A stretch of 64,000 nucleotides of DNA from Hysterangium stoloniferum (Eukaryota > Basidiomycota > Agaricomycetes > Hysterangiales > Hysterangiaceae): positions 49,113 to 113,112 of the forward strand of contig WHVD01000219.1 of assembly GCA_015178975.1 (NCBI GenBank), read 5' to 3'. Shown piece after piece: positions 45,430-56,698 of this stretch (positions within the stretch are counted from its first letter, which is position 1; every line of letters begins with the position of its first letter). Under the pieces are notes generated by a model. The model saw only the letters and a list, made by a program, of their open reading frames with translations. It ran no database searches and was not told where the DNA came from. The position numbers were made by a program, and so were the translations under genes.

Positions 45430-45434
45430 CCCTA

Positions 45435-46175
45435 TGTTATGACCGTGTCGCAACCCAACGGTCCCTGAGGTTATCACCACCTATTGACAATTCAAGTCAT
45501 CACTCAAGTCCTCACATCGGAAGCCGTCGGTTTTCTGACGCTGATGTATGCCTTCGCAGTGATCAAACTCTGTTTATGCCTCTGTCAAAATATACTCGTA
45601 CTATCTGGTTAAACTCTGATACGTCCCTTTATTATGATGATCCATTCTACACTATGTTTCACATATGTCTATATATACTTGTAACCCTCAGACTATTTCC
45701 TTTTCTCGTAACTCTGCTCTCGGTTATCTCACGGCCTCCGAACTAATCATAACCTTCCCATTCCTAGTCAAGCTTATTTGTCAATACCGTTTTCTGCTCT
45801 TCTCCTAGTTAGTATTTCCTAGATGCCGAATACTTGTATATGAACCCATTGTAGTTGTAGTTATTAGGCAATCAGAATATCGACTCAGAATACCCTCTTA
45901 CACCTTTAGCAGTCTCATACTAAGTATCCTACTATCCACCTCTGCGTGTGCTCACCCACTCTCAGTCTCTGACCCCTTGGCCCGACACTCGACTTATCCT
46001 TCGGTTCTGATTGGTAGTTCTGCCAAGAGGTATTCATTAGGACTAGTCTTCACCCGTCCAAAATTTAAGGACACCCGACGGATAATTGCGAGGGCGCAGC
46101 ACATAAGCTGAAGCCAAGTCCTTCTGATCGGTCCCCGTCAGCCTACCAACATTAGTCAGTTTTCAGTTCTTAATA
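45435..46175 (+). mobile_element. 741-bp solo LTR with CCCTA target duplication
   Basis: It starts TGTTATGACCGTGTCGC and ends CAGTTCTTAATA. CCCTA flanks it at 45430-45434 and 46176-46180. It is related to the copy at 6288. Its last roughly 90 bp, from the GCAGCACATAAGCTGAAGCC block to the end, are also shared with the chromovirus LTR at 56699-57181 (inverse orientation), whose end still reads TAACA. Confidence 0.85.
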
Positions 46176-46419
46176 CCCTAGATATTTACATTCTAAAGCA
46201 CTACAGTTTGACTTCCTTATGCAACAACTCGACAGCCATACTTCCCGAATGACACCCAATCAAGTGCTCCTCACTTTGCACGCAGACTACATCGGCAGCC
46301 AACACGCCAATTATTGAAAATTGTATTTTGCCATTCAACTCGACCTCAATGACGCAGTCGTCATCACACAAAATCCTGGTTTCATCATTTGAACCATTTC
46401 AGGTCGAAGCATACATGTA

Positions 46420-46631
46420 CAGTAGGCAACAAAACTGTTTGGATGTTTCTTTGTTTTGAAAAGACCCTTTAACATTAGCCCAAAATAAATTCTAAGAATT
46501 CTGAATAAATTATGATAGATGCTCTAATATCACAAAATGTTGATTACATAACCATTATGTCATATGTCCATTTATGGCAATATAATAATAGGATTAATGA
46601 AGCTTGTACATCCAAACAGTTTTGTTGCCTG
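46420..46631. mobile_element. 212-bp MITE, Tc1/mariner type
   Basis: Terminal inverted repeats of about 27 bp (GGCAACAAAACTGTTTGGAT in each arm, after CAGTA on the left and CA on the right) are flanked by TA at 46418-46419 and 46632-46633. The interior is AT-rich and non-coding. The TA target fits Tc1/mariner transposition. Confidence 0.8.
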
Positions 46632-46654
46632 TATTTTATAAACCCTATATACTA

Positions 46655-47071
46655 AACTAGTACTTGGTATACCCTCCCTTGGCCTTAATTACAGCTTCAA
46701 CTCTTCTAGGCATACTTTTTACCAAGTTCTGACACACTGCTTTTGGTATCTTCTCCCATTCCACTTGGCAGTGCTTCCAAAGCTCCTCCACTCCACTAGG
46801 TAGTGTGTTGTACTCAGTTAGCCTCCTTTTCAAGGGTTTAGATCTGGAGACTGTGCTGGTAATTGCATAACAGTATAGCCATGGTCATCAAACCACTTTT
46901 GAGCAGTTTTCTGGTATGCTTTGGCCCATTATCCTGCTGGAAGATGGTATCAGATGGAGTTTCTTGTAAAACTCAAGGGATTGCTGAAGTTCATCCTCCA
47001 AGATGGAGCAGTAAAGCTGTGGATCCATCTTCCCTTCAATCCTAATGGCATATCCAATGCCTTCCCTAATA
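46655..47071 (-). pseudogene. 3' part of a Tc1/mariner transposase (element A)
   Basis: Read on the minus strand it gives GYAIRIEGKMDPQLYCSILE, then a QQDNGPKHT-type block in another frame and finally SMPRRVEAVIKAKGGYTKY, as in Tc1 transposases. Frameshifts separate the pieces. It is cut on the right by element B at 47072. Confidence 0.7.
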
Positions 47072-48312
47072 ATGGACATGGTGCATCCGGACACTTTTTT
47101 TGCTCTTGTAATTAATTACTAGTTTTTACCAGTTTCAGTATTTAGTGTACCCCCCCTTGGCCTTTAGTACTGCAGCAACCCTTCTAGGCATGCTCTTGAT
47201 CAATTCAAGGCATTTCTCCCTTGGAATACCCTCCCTTTCCACCTCCACTCTCTCCCAGAGCTCCAATATGCTCTTGGGTGCCTCAGGGTATGTTCCAAGC
47301 CTTCTCTTCAACTCCCACCATGAGTGTTCTATTGGATTCAGGTCTGGAGACTGTGCAGGCCAGTCTAAAACCTCCACCTGATGGTCCTTGAACCAATCCT
47401 TGGCCAACTTGCAAGTGTGTTTAGGGTCATTGTCCTGCTGGAAGACAAACCTTTCCCTGTCCATCCCATATTACTCCACTGTTTTGAAGATATAGTCCTC
47501 CAATATGTCCTTTTACATCTCCCCATCCATCCTCCCATCTATCTTGCACATGTACCCCACACCATGTGCTGTCATACATCCCCAAATCATTAGACTCCCC
47601 CCTCCAAATTTGATAGTTCCATTGATATGCTGCTGAGTGAGTGCAGAACCTGGTCTTTTCCATACCCACAACCTCCCATCAGAGCCCAAACGATTGATTT
47701 TGGTCTCATCTGAGAAGATAACCCTAAACCAGTCCTCCTCAGTCCAATGCTGGTACTTGATAGCAAACTCATATTGAGCCTTGATGTGTCGACAGGCAAG
47801 AAGAGGTCTTTTGGCCTTTACCACAGCCTTAAAATTCTCTTTCTTCAATGCATTTCTAATTGTCTGTGTGCAGACATTGAGGGAGAGGTGGGACCTGGCT
47901 TGGGAGGAATTATCAACCTGTCCAGAGGTGATAGAATGAGCCAGGTGGTGATGATCCCTGGGGGAGAGTTTGGGAGGACAACCTCTGGAAGGTGTTGGAA
48001 GTGGACCAGGGAGTTGGGAGTGAATTTCTGATACTGTAGAGTGCCCAATATGAAGTTTAGAAGCAATTGTTCTGCAGGAGTGACCCTCCTGGAGAAGAGA
48101 AATGACAAAGAGCCTTGTTTCAGTAGAGTGCTTCTTCATCATGTGGTGGGGGGGTGAATTGAGGCAAAGGTTCATGTAAATGTGTTATTTAAACATGTGG
48201 TCACATGACATTGTTGAACCTAACCAGAAATTCCCACAGTTATATGAACCTTAGTTGAGTTTCATGTATCAGTTGACAGAGCAAAAAAAATGTCTGGATG
48301 CACCATGTCCAT
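47072..48312 (-). mobile_element. Tc1/mariner element B with terminal inverted repeats
   Basis: The arms of roughly 36 bp read ATGGACATGGTGCATCC inward, then GACA(C/T), a T-run and GCTCT, on both ends. The left flank is TA (47070-47071); the right flank is TG, possibly a mutated TA. It encloses the transposase pseudogene at 47135-48175. Confidence 0.7.
47135..48175 (-). pseudogene. Tc1/mariner DD34E transposase with two in-frame stops
   Basis: It cuts and reinserts its element at TA sites. The ATG is at 48175. It has an N-terminal helix-turn-helix (LQEGHSCRTIASKLHIGHST), a second one with QTIRNALKK, and the catalytic core RVIFSDETKINRLGSDG (first Asp), FQQDNDPKHT (second Asp) and SPDLNPIEHSWWELKRR (Glu). 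The second Asp and the Glu are 34 residues apart (DD34E). All three catalytic residues are kept, but two TAA codons in the same frame lie between about 47464 and 47515, so the protein would be cut before the second Asp. The C-terminus ends KAKGGYTKY. Confidence 0.85.
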
Positions 48313-48460
48313 TGTTCATTTCCTACTTCCCTGATAAGTAAAGCTATGATGTCATGCTTATGTCATCATTTAGGTCAGATGTATACCTCTTACCTCTGAT
48401 TTATTCAGAATTTTATCTATTTCATTTCTGGAGCTGCAAACCCATCTGTCCAATTTCACC

Positions 48461-48857
48461 AAACATCCGGACACTTTTTTGGGTCACTGTAAGACAACCC
48501 AACCTACAGTCAGGGATTGAGGTGGAAATATCATGGTGTGGGGCTGTATGGGGTTGGAATGGAGTGGGAATACTTGCAGAGATTGAAGGATGGATGGATT
48601 CTGCACAATATATGGTCTGGACAGCATTGTCTAGCTTGCCAGGGGTGATTTGATGTATGATCCTCCTTTAATCAATAGGGGAAAGCTTGGAAGGACATCC
48701 TCCTTTCAGGTTTTATTTGTCTATGACCATCTCCTGACCAATTATAATTATTAGTAGACTTGCTAAGACCTGTTATAGAGGCTACATTCCTATTGGAGAG
48801 TCTATTTTGTAGGAGGGAGATGGTTTCTTCTCTTTTGAGAGGGGAAATAGCTTTCAT
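48461..48857. pseudogene. Further Tc1/mariner fragments in both orientations
   Basis: A terminal-repeat sequence (CATCCGGACACTTTTTTGGG, then TCACTG before TA) is at 48465-48492. On the plus strand 48500-48610 encodes WGWNGVGILAEIEGWMDSAQ, part of a transposase core. On the minus strand 48857-48720 encodes ISPLKREETISLLQNRLSNR, a transposase helix-turn-helix. These are pieces of at least two elements. Confidence 0.6.
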
Positions 48858-48982
48858 GATAAGAATGATAGTTAAAATGGAACATTAAATGTGACATATC
48901 AATTAGAACATCAAATATAGGTCACCTAATTTTTCTCGTAATTTTCCTAGCCCTCTAGAATATAATATGATATAATGAAATG

Positions 48983-49204
48983 TGTGAAAAGAGAGGGTTC
49001 CAAAACTGTCCCAATGATTGGTCATTTTTAAATATTCACTGTGACACCAATTTCCATCTATATTATGTAATATGTGGGTATATCAAAGCTAGTATGCTAA
49101 GGTATATGTGGAAATATTTTCACTATTTTAGAAAATTTATTTGGTAGGTTATAAAGCATTTATTGAGAATTACAAAAACATTGGGACAGTTTTGGAAGCC
49201 ACTG
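48983..49204. mobile_element. Second MITE, Tc1/mariner type
   Basis: The inverted repeats TTCCAAAACTGTCCCAATG (left, 48998-49016) and CATTGGGACAGTTTTGGAA (right, 49179-49197) are perfect. The right end continues to CACTG before TA at 49205. The left outer end is decayed. The interior is AT-rich. Confidence 0.65.
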
Positions 49205-49387
49205 TATCTACATTATGCAATGTGGTATACAAATGTATTAAAAAAAAAAAAACTCACTGCCTAAGGTTGGGTAAGCAGCAAGTCTTCCCATGCATACTCA
49301 GAGAGCTAATCACTCTCCCTCTACCCAACCATACAGGTGCTGCTCATCTTGACATTGACTAGGGAACTACAAAGCTAATTATAATAT

Positions 49388-50760
49388 TTTGAGCCGCTAT
49401 TGAGGGTGTCATTCCCACCATTGTTGCACTGTTGAAGGACAGTGACTCTGACATGCGATCAAGAGCAGTATCATTCATGGGGAAGATGTCAGAAAGAGGT
49501 ACAGTACAGTGTGGTGATAGAATGAGAATCCAGCTGATGTTTGACCAAAGCTGAATTTCAAGCTGCCATTGAGGGTGTCATTACTGTCATTGTTGCACTG
49601 TTAAAGGAGTCTAACTTTGATGTTCAATCAAGTGCAGTTTCCATCCTGGGGACAGTGTTAGAGCAAGGTGCAGTGTGATAATGGAATGGGAATCCAACTG
49701 ACATTTGACCAAAGCCAGATTGGGAGCCACCTTTGCACCTGTCATTCCCGACATTGTCACACTGTTGAAGGACTCTAACTCTGACATTCAATCACAGGCA
49801 GTATCGGCCCTGGAGAAGGTTTTAGATCAAGGTGCAGTGTGATAATAGGATGGAAATCCAGGTGACATTTAGCCACAGCCAGATGGTGAGCCACCATTGC
49901 ACCTGCCATTACTGATATTGTTGCAATATTGAAGGACTCTGACTCTGATGTTTGAGCAAGTGCAATATCAGTCCTGGGGGTATCAGCAGCACCACATCCT
50001 GACAGAAAGTGGAAAGGAGAAAGAGCGGGGAGGGTGGGAGATTAGAACCTGTGGAAGGAGGGCAGGAGAGACAAATTGGCAGCATCGAAGGCGGGAGGGA
50101 ATGTAAACCAACAGTGTCAAGGGACTGGTGCTGGAGCGGAAATGAAAAATCAACACAACAAAGAAGGTGAATGTAAACATAAACACAACATCATGATATA
50201 CCACTGAGTGCAAGTCCACCCTGTGTACAACCAGTGAAGGCATCCTGGCTGACTTTGTTAAGCAAGAAACCTGGTGCTACATCCACTACAAAACCTGCCA
50301 CAATGCGAATAACATCACTGGTCACACCTACACATGATCCAGGCTGGGAACAATGTCGAGTGCAGCTTCGATAGCTGGTGCTCATAATAGTGGCAGTGGA
50401 AATGGGTGTACAGGAACAGAAGCAATACTGTACGCAGTGCCTTGAATGACCTGTGCATTATTGTAGCTTCGCTTACAGCTTCATCCTGGCTTAGGTGTTG
50501 GAGATTTGGCATATGACTGGAAGGTTTCAGAACAAGGTGTGGTGTGTGATAATGGAATAGGAGTTCAGCTGACATTTTACCACAGTCGGATTGGGAGCCA
50601 CCATTGTACCTGCCATTCCCAATATTGTTGCACTGTTGAAGGACTCTTCCTCTGACATTCTATCAAGCGCAGTATCGGGCCTGGGGAAGGTTTCAGAGCA
50701 ACGTGCATGGTGTGATAATTGGATAGGAATCCAGCTGACATTTGACGACAGTGGAATTGC
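49388..50760 (+). pseudogene. Decayed HEAT-repeat gene made of duplicated exon-intron units
   Basis: Units beginning near 49394, 49563, 49731, 49891, 50600 and 50762 encode HEAT-type helices such as EGVIPTIVALLKDSDSDMRS followed by AVSFMGKMSERG, a protein-interaction fold common in Agaricomycetes. Each exon of about 110 bp is followed by a short GT...AG stretch of about 50 bp (GTGCAGTGTGATAATGG to TTTGACCAAAG), so one HEAT repeat equals one exon and the exon-intron unit of about 165 bp was duplicated. Stops occur in several units, and about 600 bp of unrelated sequence (about 49980-50560) separate units 4 and 5. No start or end of a whole gene is visible. Confidence 0.65.
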
Positions 50761-50765
50761 AAGCT

Positions 50766-51418
50766 GCCATTGTGCCTACCATTCCTGCCATTGTGCCTGC
50801 CATTCCTGCCATTGTGCCTGCCATTCCTGCCATTGTGCCTGCCATTCCTGCCATTGCGCCTGCCATTCCTGCCATTGCGCCTGCCATTCCTGCCATTGCG
50901 CCTGCCATTCCTGCCATTGTGCCTGCCATTCCTGCCATTGCGCCTGCCATTCCTGCCATTGCGCCTGCCATTCCTGCCATTGCGCCTGCCATTCCTGCCA
51001 TTGTGCCTGCCATTCCTGCCATTGTGCCTGCCATTCCTGCCATTGCGCCTGCCATTCCTGCCATTGCGCCTGCCATTCCTGCCATTGCGCCTGCCATTCC
51101 TGCCATTGCGCCTGCCATTCCTGCCATTGCGCCTGCCATTCCTGCCATTGCGCCTGCCATTCCTGCCATTGCGCCTGCCATTCCTGCCATTGCGCCTGCC
51201 ATTCCTGCCATTGCGCCTGCCATTGTGCCTGCCATTGTGCCTGCCATTGTGCCTGCCATTGTGCCTGCCATTGTGCCTGCCATTGTGCCTGCCATTGTGC
51301 CTGCCATTGTGCCTGCCATTCCCGCCATTGTGCCTGCCATTCCCACCATTGTGCCTGCCATTCCCACCATTGTGCCTGCCATTCCTGCCATTGCGCCTGC
51401 CATTCCCGCCATTGCACC
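50766..51418. repeat. Minisatellite, 21-bp and 12-bp units
   Basis: About 650 bp of the 21-bp unit CCTGCCATTCCTGCCATTG(C/T)G, changing to eight copies of a 12-bp unit (CCTGCCATTGTG) at about 51221-51318 and back again. Unit lengths are multiples of three and contain no stop in any frame, so all six frames are open. In the frame of the adjoining HEAT exon it reads (PAIPAIV/A)n, an expansion of the PAIPAIV segment of that repeat. Confidence 0.95.
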
Positions 51419-51499
51419 TAAAGGATAGAAAAATATGAATAAAATGTGTAAAATATAAATAAAATAAAAGGAGTATTTTACCACAATGAAACTGTGGTA

Positions 51500-51660
51500 A
51501 AAGCATACTCCTCACAGTGGGTTACAAGGGCACTGATGAGGAGACATGGATTTTGGCCACAAAACTTGGTAATGTCACAGAGATTGTTACTGACTTTCAC
51601 ACAGCTTACCTGCTAACCTGGACCACTATCCTCTCTCTAACTGCATTCCGTGGACCCCAT
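51500..51660 (+). pseudogene. Chromodomain tail of a Ty3/gypsy integrase
   Basis: GYKGTDEETWILATKLGNVT and EIVTDFHTAY resemble the end of chromovirus chromodomains (the aromatic W and the trailing helix). No upstream integrase is present, because the minisatellite adjoins it. Confidence 0.5.
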
Positions 51661-52002
51661 GTATACATTGGATTCACTTCATGTTTCCCTGTCACCCTAT
51701 GTCTCTCTTTGCTTTTACAGGTTTCTGACTTGTTTATTTAAGTCTTAGTGGACCCCCCATGGAGTTTTATGTTTCACATTTTTATTTTATTTTGAAAAAA
51801 AATTAATTATCAAACTTTAGTATTTGTTCTTTCAATCTACATTTATAGGGCTATCCTTTTGCCCAACTTCAGTCAACTCCTGTTGGACTTCTACCAGCTC
51901 CCCAGGCACTCCATCCTCATCCTCCCCAGGCTTCTTGGAACTCCCAATCTGCGGTTCTACATACAATACCTGCCATACTTCGCCAAAAGTCAGCAAGGAT
52001 TA

Positions 52003-52325
52003 CTATGTGAAATTTTTGGGACTTACCTTCCCCGTAGCAACCTCGGCTCTCTCCATGGCTGCTTTGGCCTGCTCTGTGGCAACCTGCACCACCTTCTCCT
52101 CATCTCTCTTTCTCTGCTCCTCAGCCTCCTTCTCCACAACCAGTGATGCCTGATACTCCCTCTCCAAGTCCTCCTCAGCCTCCTTGACCTTTTTCTCCAC
52201 TTCCTCCCTTTGTTGATGTTGCTCCTCCTGCTGCACCAAGATTTGGGCAGGAGTGAGTGGAGCCCAATATAGGAGCCTGTGGAGGGCCCAGCACTAGGGA
52301 TTGGCCTGCAAGGCATTGGTTTTGG
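52003..52325 (-). pseudogene. Coiled-coil fragment, possibly Gag-derived
   Basis: The frame from 52239 encodes a Glu/Lys-rich helix of about 75 residues (KKVKEAEEDLEREYQASLVV) with heptad character and stays open. Upstream, another frame reads ANPSAGPSTGS-like sequence. The family is not recognised; a retroelement Gag or a gene remnant are both possible. Confidence 0.35.
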
Positions 52326-53499
52326 ACCCATGATGATGGGGGTAATAAAGAAGAAGAAATTTTATTATTTTGAAATTTTATATAGGCTTGTTGCCTTTGA
52401 ACCTTACCTTCCAGATCACATGACCTCTTGACACATACATGTAACCAACATGATTATTTGACACATATGCATAACCAACAAACTTTATCAAGTTCTAGAG
52501 CCTCTTTGGGACTTCAGCATAGGAGGGTGTTTATAATTACTATAACCTCAAATATTTACTAATAAAAGTCTTATTTTTACAAAACTCCATCTTTAAATAG
52601 TGATATCTATTCTGAAACAATTATATCATCAAAAAACAACCATCAGAAATAGTTCTCCATATTACATCTTATACAACCCATAGTTATTTAACAAATTCCA
52701 TTGTATATAATTTCCTTCCTTTTACAGATGCCTACTAATACTTTTATTAGTACTTTGTTTTTTAAAAGTTGTAATGAAGTTATTTCCATGTAAAATATGT
52801 AAAATATTATTGGAAATTTTTCATACCACAGCTGTCTTTATTAAGTAAAACCCCCTATATATTCTGGATATGTTGAATCAAGTAGAAATCTGTTTAGATT
52901 GACAGATCTATTCCGAAGTAATACATATGTATTTAGAGGTGCCAATGATATACATATGCATGGAATGGACTATTTAAAGGTATCTATTTTTTAAAAGTAT
53001 TAGTGTTTCAAACTACTAATTTTTTTTATTGTCTACTTGTGTCCAGAAAAATTCATTAGTTTGTAATGTATGAGAGAGTTTAAAACTTTTTGAAAGTTTT
53101 AAAAACCAAATTATGTTTGAATCACATCCCAGATGTTTAAATGACCTTTAGAGTATATTAGAATTTGGTATACTTAATAGTTTTCAGATATCCTCCATAG
53201 GAGGTTGTCCATAATCATTATAATATCAATTGTTTACTAATAAAAGCAATATTGCTACAAAACTTCATCTTTAAATAGCAGTATCTATTCTGAGAATATT
53301 ATATTGTTACAGCGCTTTGCATCACGTAAGGCGTGCGCTAGATTTGTGCAGAAATATTGCTGAAAGTTGCGAACCTTGTAGCTTGCTCAATAATTGACCA
53401 ATTGTCTTGTAACTTAATATACATATTTTACTACTATATATCTAGTATATTATGATGTTATAACTCCAAAATTTGACCTACAGCATGTTTCCCAAAATT
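52326..53499. other. AT-rich region
   Basis: Very AT-rich with an internal duplication: 52500-52640 and 53190-53300 share CTCCATAG/AGGAGG, ACTAATAAAAG and CATCTTTAAATAG blocks. No gene. Confidence 0.5.
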
Positions 53500-54958
53500 T
53501 GTTAGAATGAAGAAGGGAGGTGGATGTGAGACACAAGAAGTGTGAGAGCTCAGACACAGACACAGACATGAACGAGCAAATGCAAATTTCACCAGCACGC
53601 ACTATGGACCCACAATGGTACACAACTTGTAACTACTGTGCCGAGTCACTAAATCTAACACTCCCACCTGATGAGACACATATCTAAGTAATAACTTTCA
53701 CCAGACAAAATACTCAAATCCTAAGAATAAATCTGGGGGGACTAGAAGAAGGAGATGAGGGTGGTGAAGACCTGTATGAATATTTATTAACAATGGTGGA
53801 AGATAAAACTTGTTCTGTTTGATGCGCAGTGTTGGTAGAGGAGGAGGCAAAATATGGTGGCTTTGGAGGACCACTTATGACCCATTCCCTGACTTCTCGG
53901 GGCATGTTGTAGACACAAAATGCAGCAATATGACCTGGGTGACCACAATGGTGACAGTGACCTTCATTGGTAGGATCACACCAATGAAAACCTTTGTCAT
54001 CTTCTAAAATAGATGGTGGAGTAGTGTCTGACCTAGAAAACTGACCAGGTTGTTTTTGAACATTCCCGTGCTTTGGACCAGCTGCATATGCAACATTGAT
54101 CGGCTCAGATTTGATGGCAATGGCAGAGGAAGCTGAACCAATGAGAATCTCTTTGGTATCAGAAAGAGAGGGTTCAGATTTGGCAGTAAGAATGGAAGTA
54201 CAAATGGTGTAGTAGGAAGGGTGAAGGTTCATGAGGAGGACATCCAATGTTTGACAATCATCGATAACACAACCTAAAGATATGAGGTTCTGGCAAGCAC
54301 TTTCGATAGCATGGATGTAAATGTTGATGGATTTAGAAGGATCATGCTTGATATGATAGAAATCCTCACGACATTTGAAACGACGAGCCATTGTAGATCT
54401 CTGGAAACGTTCCCTCACTGCTTTCCAAGCAGCTAAACCTGAAGTCTGCCCTATAACCAAATACTGCAACTCATCACTAATAGTAGATGAGATGATGGCT
54501 GCCATTTGCTTATCTGTTTGCACAGAAGCAGTAGGGGATGTGGGGGCCACAGTATCATCATCATCTGTAATCCAAAAAGCACCAGCACCTAAAAAGACCA
54601 TAGACATTGCATCTCTCCATTTGGAATAATTGTCTTCTGTAAGGAGAGGAACTTTGGCTATGATAGGAGTGAGGAAGTTGGGCAAAGACATGATGCTGGT
54701 AGAGTGATGCTACGGGTGATGGTGAAGTGATAGGGCTAACAAGAAGAAGTTTGGTGGGAAATTTGGTGTTATTTAGTAAGAGCCGGGGCCCATAACCTGT
54801 TAGAATGAAGAAGGGAGGTGGATGTGAGACACAAGAAGTGTGAGAGCTCAGACACAGACACAGACACGAACAAGCGAATGCAAATTTCACCAGCACGCAC
54901 TATGGACCCACAATGGTACACAACTTGTAACTACTGTGCCGAGTCACTAAATCTAACA
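53500..54958 (-). mobile_element. Gag-only LTR retrotransposon (TR-GAG type), complete
   Basis: Two 161-bp LTRs (53500-53660 and 54798-54958) start TGTTAGA and end TCTAACA and differ at three positions, so insertion is recent. The target duplication AAATT is present at 53495-53499 and 54959-54963. On the minus strand the 5' LTR is followed by a GGTTATGGGCC stretch that could be the primer-binding site, then a leader, one Gag frame and a purine-rich AGGTGGGAG tract before the 3' LTR. There is no protease, integrase or RT. It must use enzymes from another (probably copia) element. Confidence 0.9.
53714..54691 (-). CDS. Copia-type Gag (capsid/nucleocapsid) protein, 325 aa
   Basis: Packages element RNA into particles. 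The ATG is at 54691. The N-terminus (LPNFLTPIIAKVPLLTEDNY followed by SKWRDAM) and the middle part (WKAVRERFQRS, KSINIYIHAIES, LLMNLHPSYYTICTSIL) match the copia Gag/UBN2-type fold. A CCHC zinc knuckle, CHHCGHPGHIAAFC, follows near residue 245. The tail is Ser/Pro-rich and the frame closes normally at 53714. The frame is undamaged, which suggests it is or recently was selected, or that it inserted recently. Confidence 0.9.
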   Translation of the reverse strand: MSLPNFLTPIIAKVPLLTEDNYSKWRDAMSMVFLGAGAFWITDDDDTVAPTSPTASVQTDKQMAAIISSTISDELQYLVIGQTSGLAAWKAVRERFQRSTMARRFKCREDFYHIKHDPSKSINIYIHAIESACQNLISLGCVIDDCQTLDVLLMNLHPSYYTICTSILTAKSEPSLSDTKEILIGSASSAIAIKSEPINVAYAAGPKHGNVQKQPGQFSRSDTTPPSILEDDKGFHWCDPTNEGHCHHCGHPGHIAAFCVYNMPREVREWVISGPPKPPYFASSSTNTAHQTEQVLSSTIVNKYSYRSSPPSSPSSSPPRFILRI

Positions 54959-56698
54959 AAATTGCAGTCCATTAAGGATTCTGCAAGAATATTCTCAGTA
55001 TTTATTTATGCTCAACACTTAAGATGTTTTGTGAATATGCTTTACTGATTCACAATAAATGAGCAATGGAACAGGGATTATTTGCAATGTAATAAACAGT
55101 CAAATTACTCAACTAGAGGTGACTGAAGTCTTAGACTACAAATAACAATGTAAGAAAAACTAATAATCAGTACTCAATTAAGAGTTGACTATTAGTATGA
55201 GATTATTTATATATTATAGGTTGATAGCCAACAACTCAGATTGAGGTGACAGGGGGAACAACAGATCAGTCAACAACTCAGATTGAGGTGACAAGGGATC
55301 TGATTGGGCCAACAACTCTGATAGAGGTGGCAAGGGTTTCCAAGGGCTCTGATAGAGGTGGAATTAGATGTCCAACTGCCCAGATTGGGGTGAAGTAGCC
55401 TGCTTGCTGCAGTGACACACAGATGTGGTGTAAATGGGTTGATAAGATGATATGATATGATTTATCATATTCAAGGCTGGAGCTGAGCTCCTTATATACA
55501 TTTTAGTCTGAGACATTTAGAAGATTCTAGAAGATTGAATGATGTCATTCTGGGAGGAATGATATCATTTAGAATTTTCTAGAATTTTCTAGAGCATTGT
55601 GGAAGGTTCTAACTACTTCTAAGATACTATAGAATGTTCTTGGCATAATGGAACATTCTGGAATCTTATAGAATATTCTACAATATTCTATCTATTATTA
55701 GTACCTATTATCTACTATTCCTTTGGAAGCCACTGGAATATTCCAGGGAGTTTCCGGTTTTTGCTGTAGTAGCATATATGATGATATAATGCTCTCACGC
55801 CTGTGCGTGTATGACACCCTTCACATCTTGTGACTGTCATGTGTTGTGACTGTCACACACTCTTGTTACTGTTGCGCGCTTTTGTGACCGTCATGGTGCC
55901 CTTGTGACAACTGTCACCTGTTGTGACGGCTGTCACTCATTGTGACAATTTTCCCACCCACTGTGTAATAAACACCAGGTGGCTGATATTATATAATTAT
56001 TATATTTACTTTTAGTTAATTATAAATATAATAATATTTTATTATAATAATATATAAATATATATTTCACCTTGATTATGTGTGATTTTTTCACATCGTT
56101 ATTGGAGTTTGAAATGTCATGTGAATATCATGTGATTTCTTGCGCATTGTGAATAAGTGCTGAGTCACCAGTAAATGACATATTAATTAAAAAAGAATAC
56201 AAAATAGAAATTTCATAGCTCTCCCAGTTTATAAGATAAAATTATGAAATAAATTGCATAATTTTAAGATAAATCAGGAGAATATTGTACAATTTTATTG
56301 TCGCGATATAAATACATTTAAATCTTATTTTTTGCAATTTGTTAGGGGAGATTGGTTAAAAAATGGAAAAAACCTAAAAATACATAACAACTAGGGCTAA
56401 TATGCTTATAAATTCAGGTGTAACAGGTGGTAGGGTGTGTGGGATATCTCAATGATCACTGCTCCAATCGGGTTGATATTGCCCAGTGACTTAAATATGC
56501 TTTAGTTTGTGGAGGTATAAATGGATGAAAATAGCAGGAGAAAAAATTATCTCAAGAGACTTTAAAGGTCATGTGCAAAGTATGAAACAAAAAAGGAATT
56601 TCCTTGCAATTTTCCCTCTACCAATGATAGCAGCTGCTGACATCTAGTATGTAAATGCGAGTTCTGTCAAACACCTTGTGGCTTCTGAAACAAGTTAT
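54959..56698. other. AT-rich region with degenerate tandem repeat and TTCTAGAA array
   Basis: 55225-55345 holds four imperfect copies of CAACAACTCAGATTGAGGTG. 55515-55700 is dense in TTCTAGAA and GAAnnTTC words. 55830-55950 repeats TGTGAC...TGTCAC half-palindromes. A TATATA box lies at about 55491. The arrangement resembles a copia-type LTR or leader but no ends were found. No gene. Confidence 0.5.

Noticed and set aside
50766-51418. CRISPR-like array
   Set aside because: The units are contiguous without unique spacers, and the organism is eukaryotic.
50591-51515. Long open frames on both strands (up to 312 codons) in the minisatellite
   Set aside because: They exist only because the 21-bp and 12-bp units contain no stop in any frame. 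Only the HEAT-like frame has a relation to a known protein.
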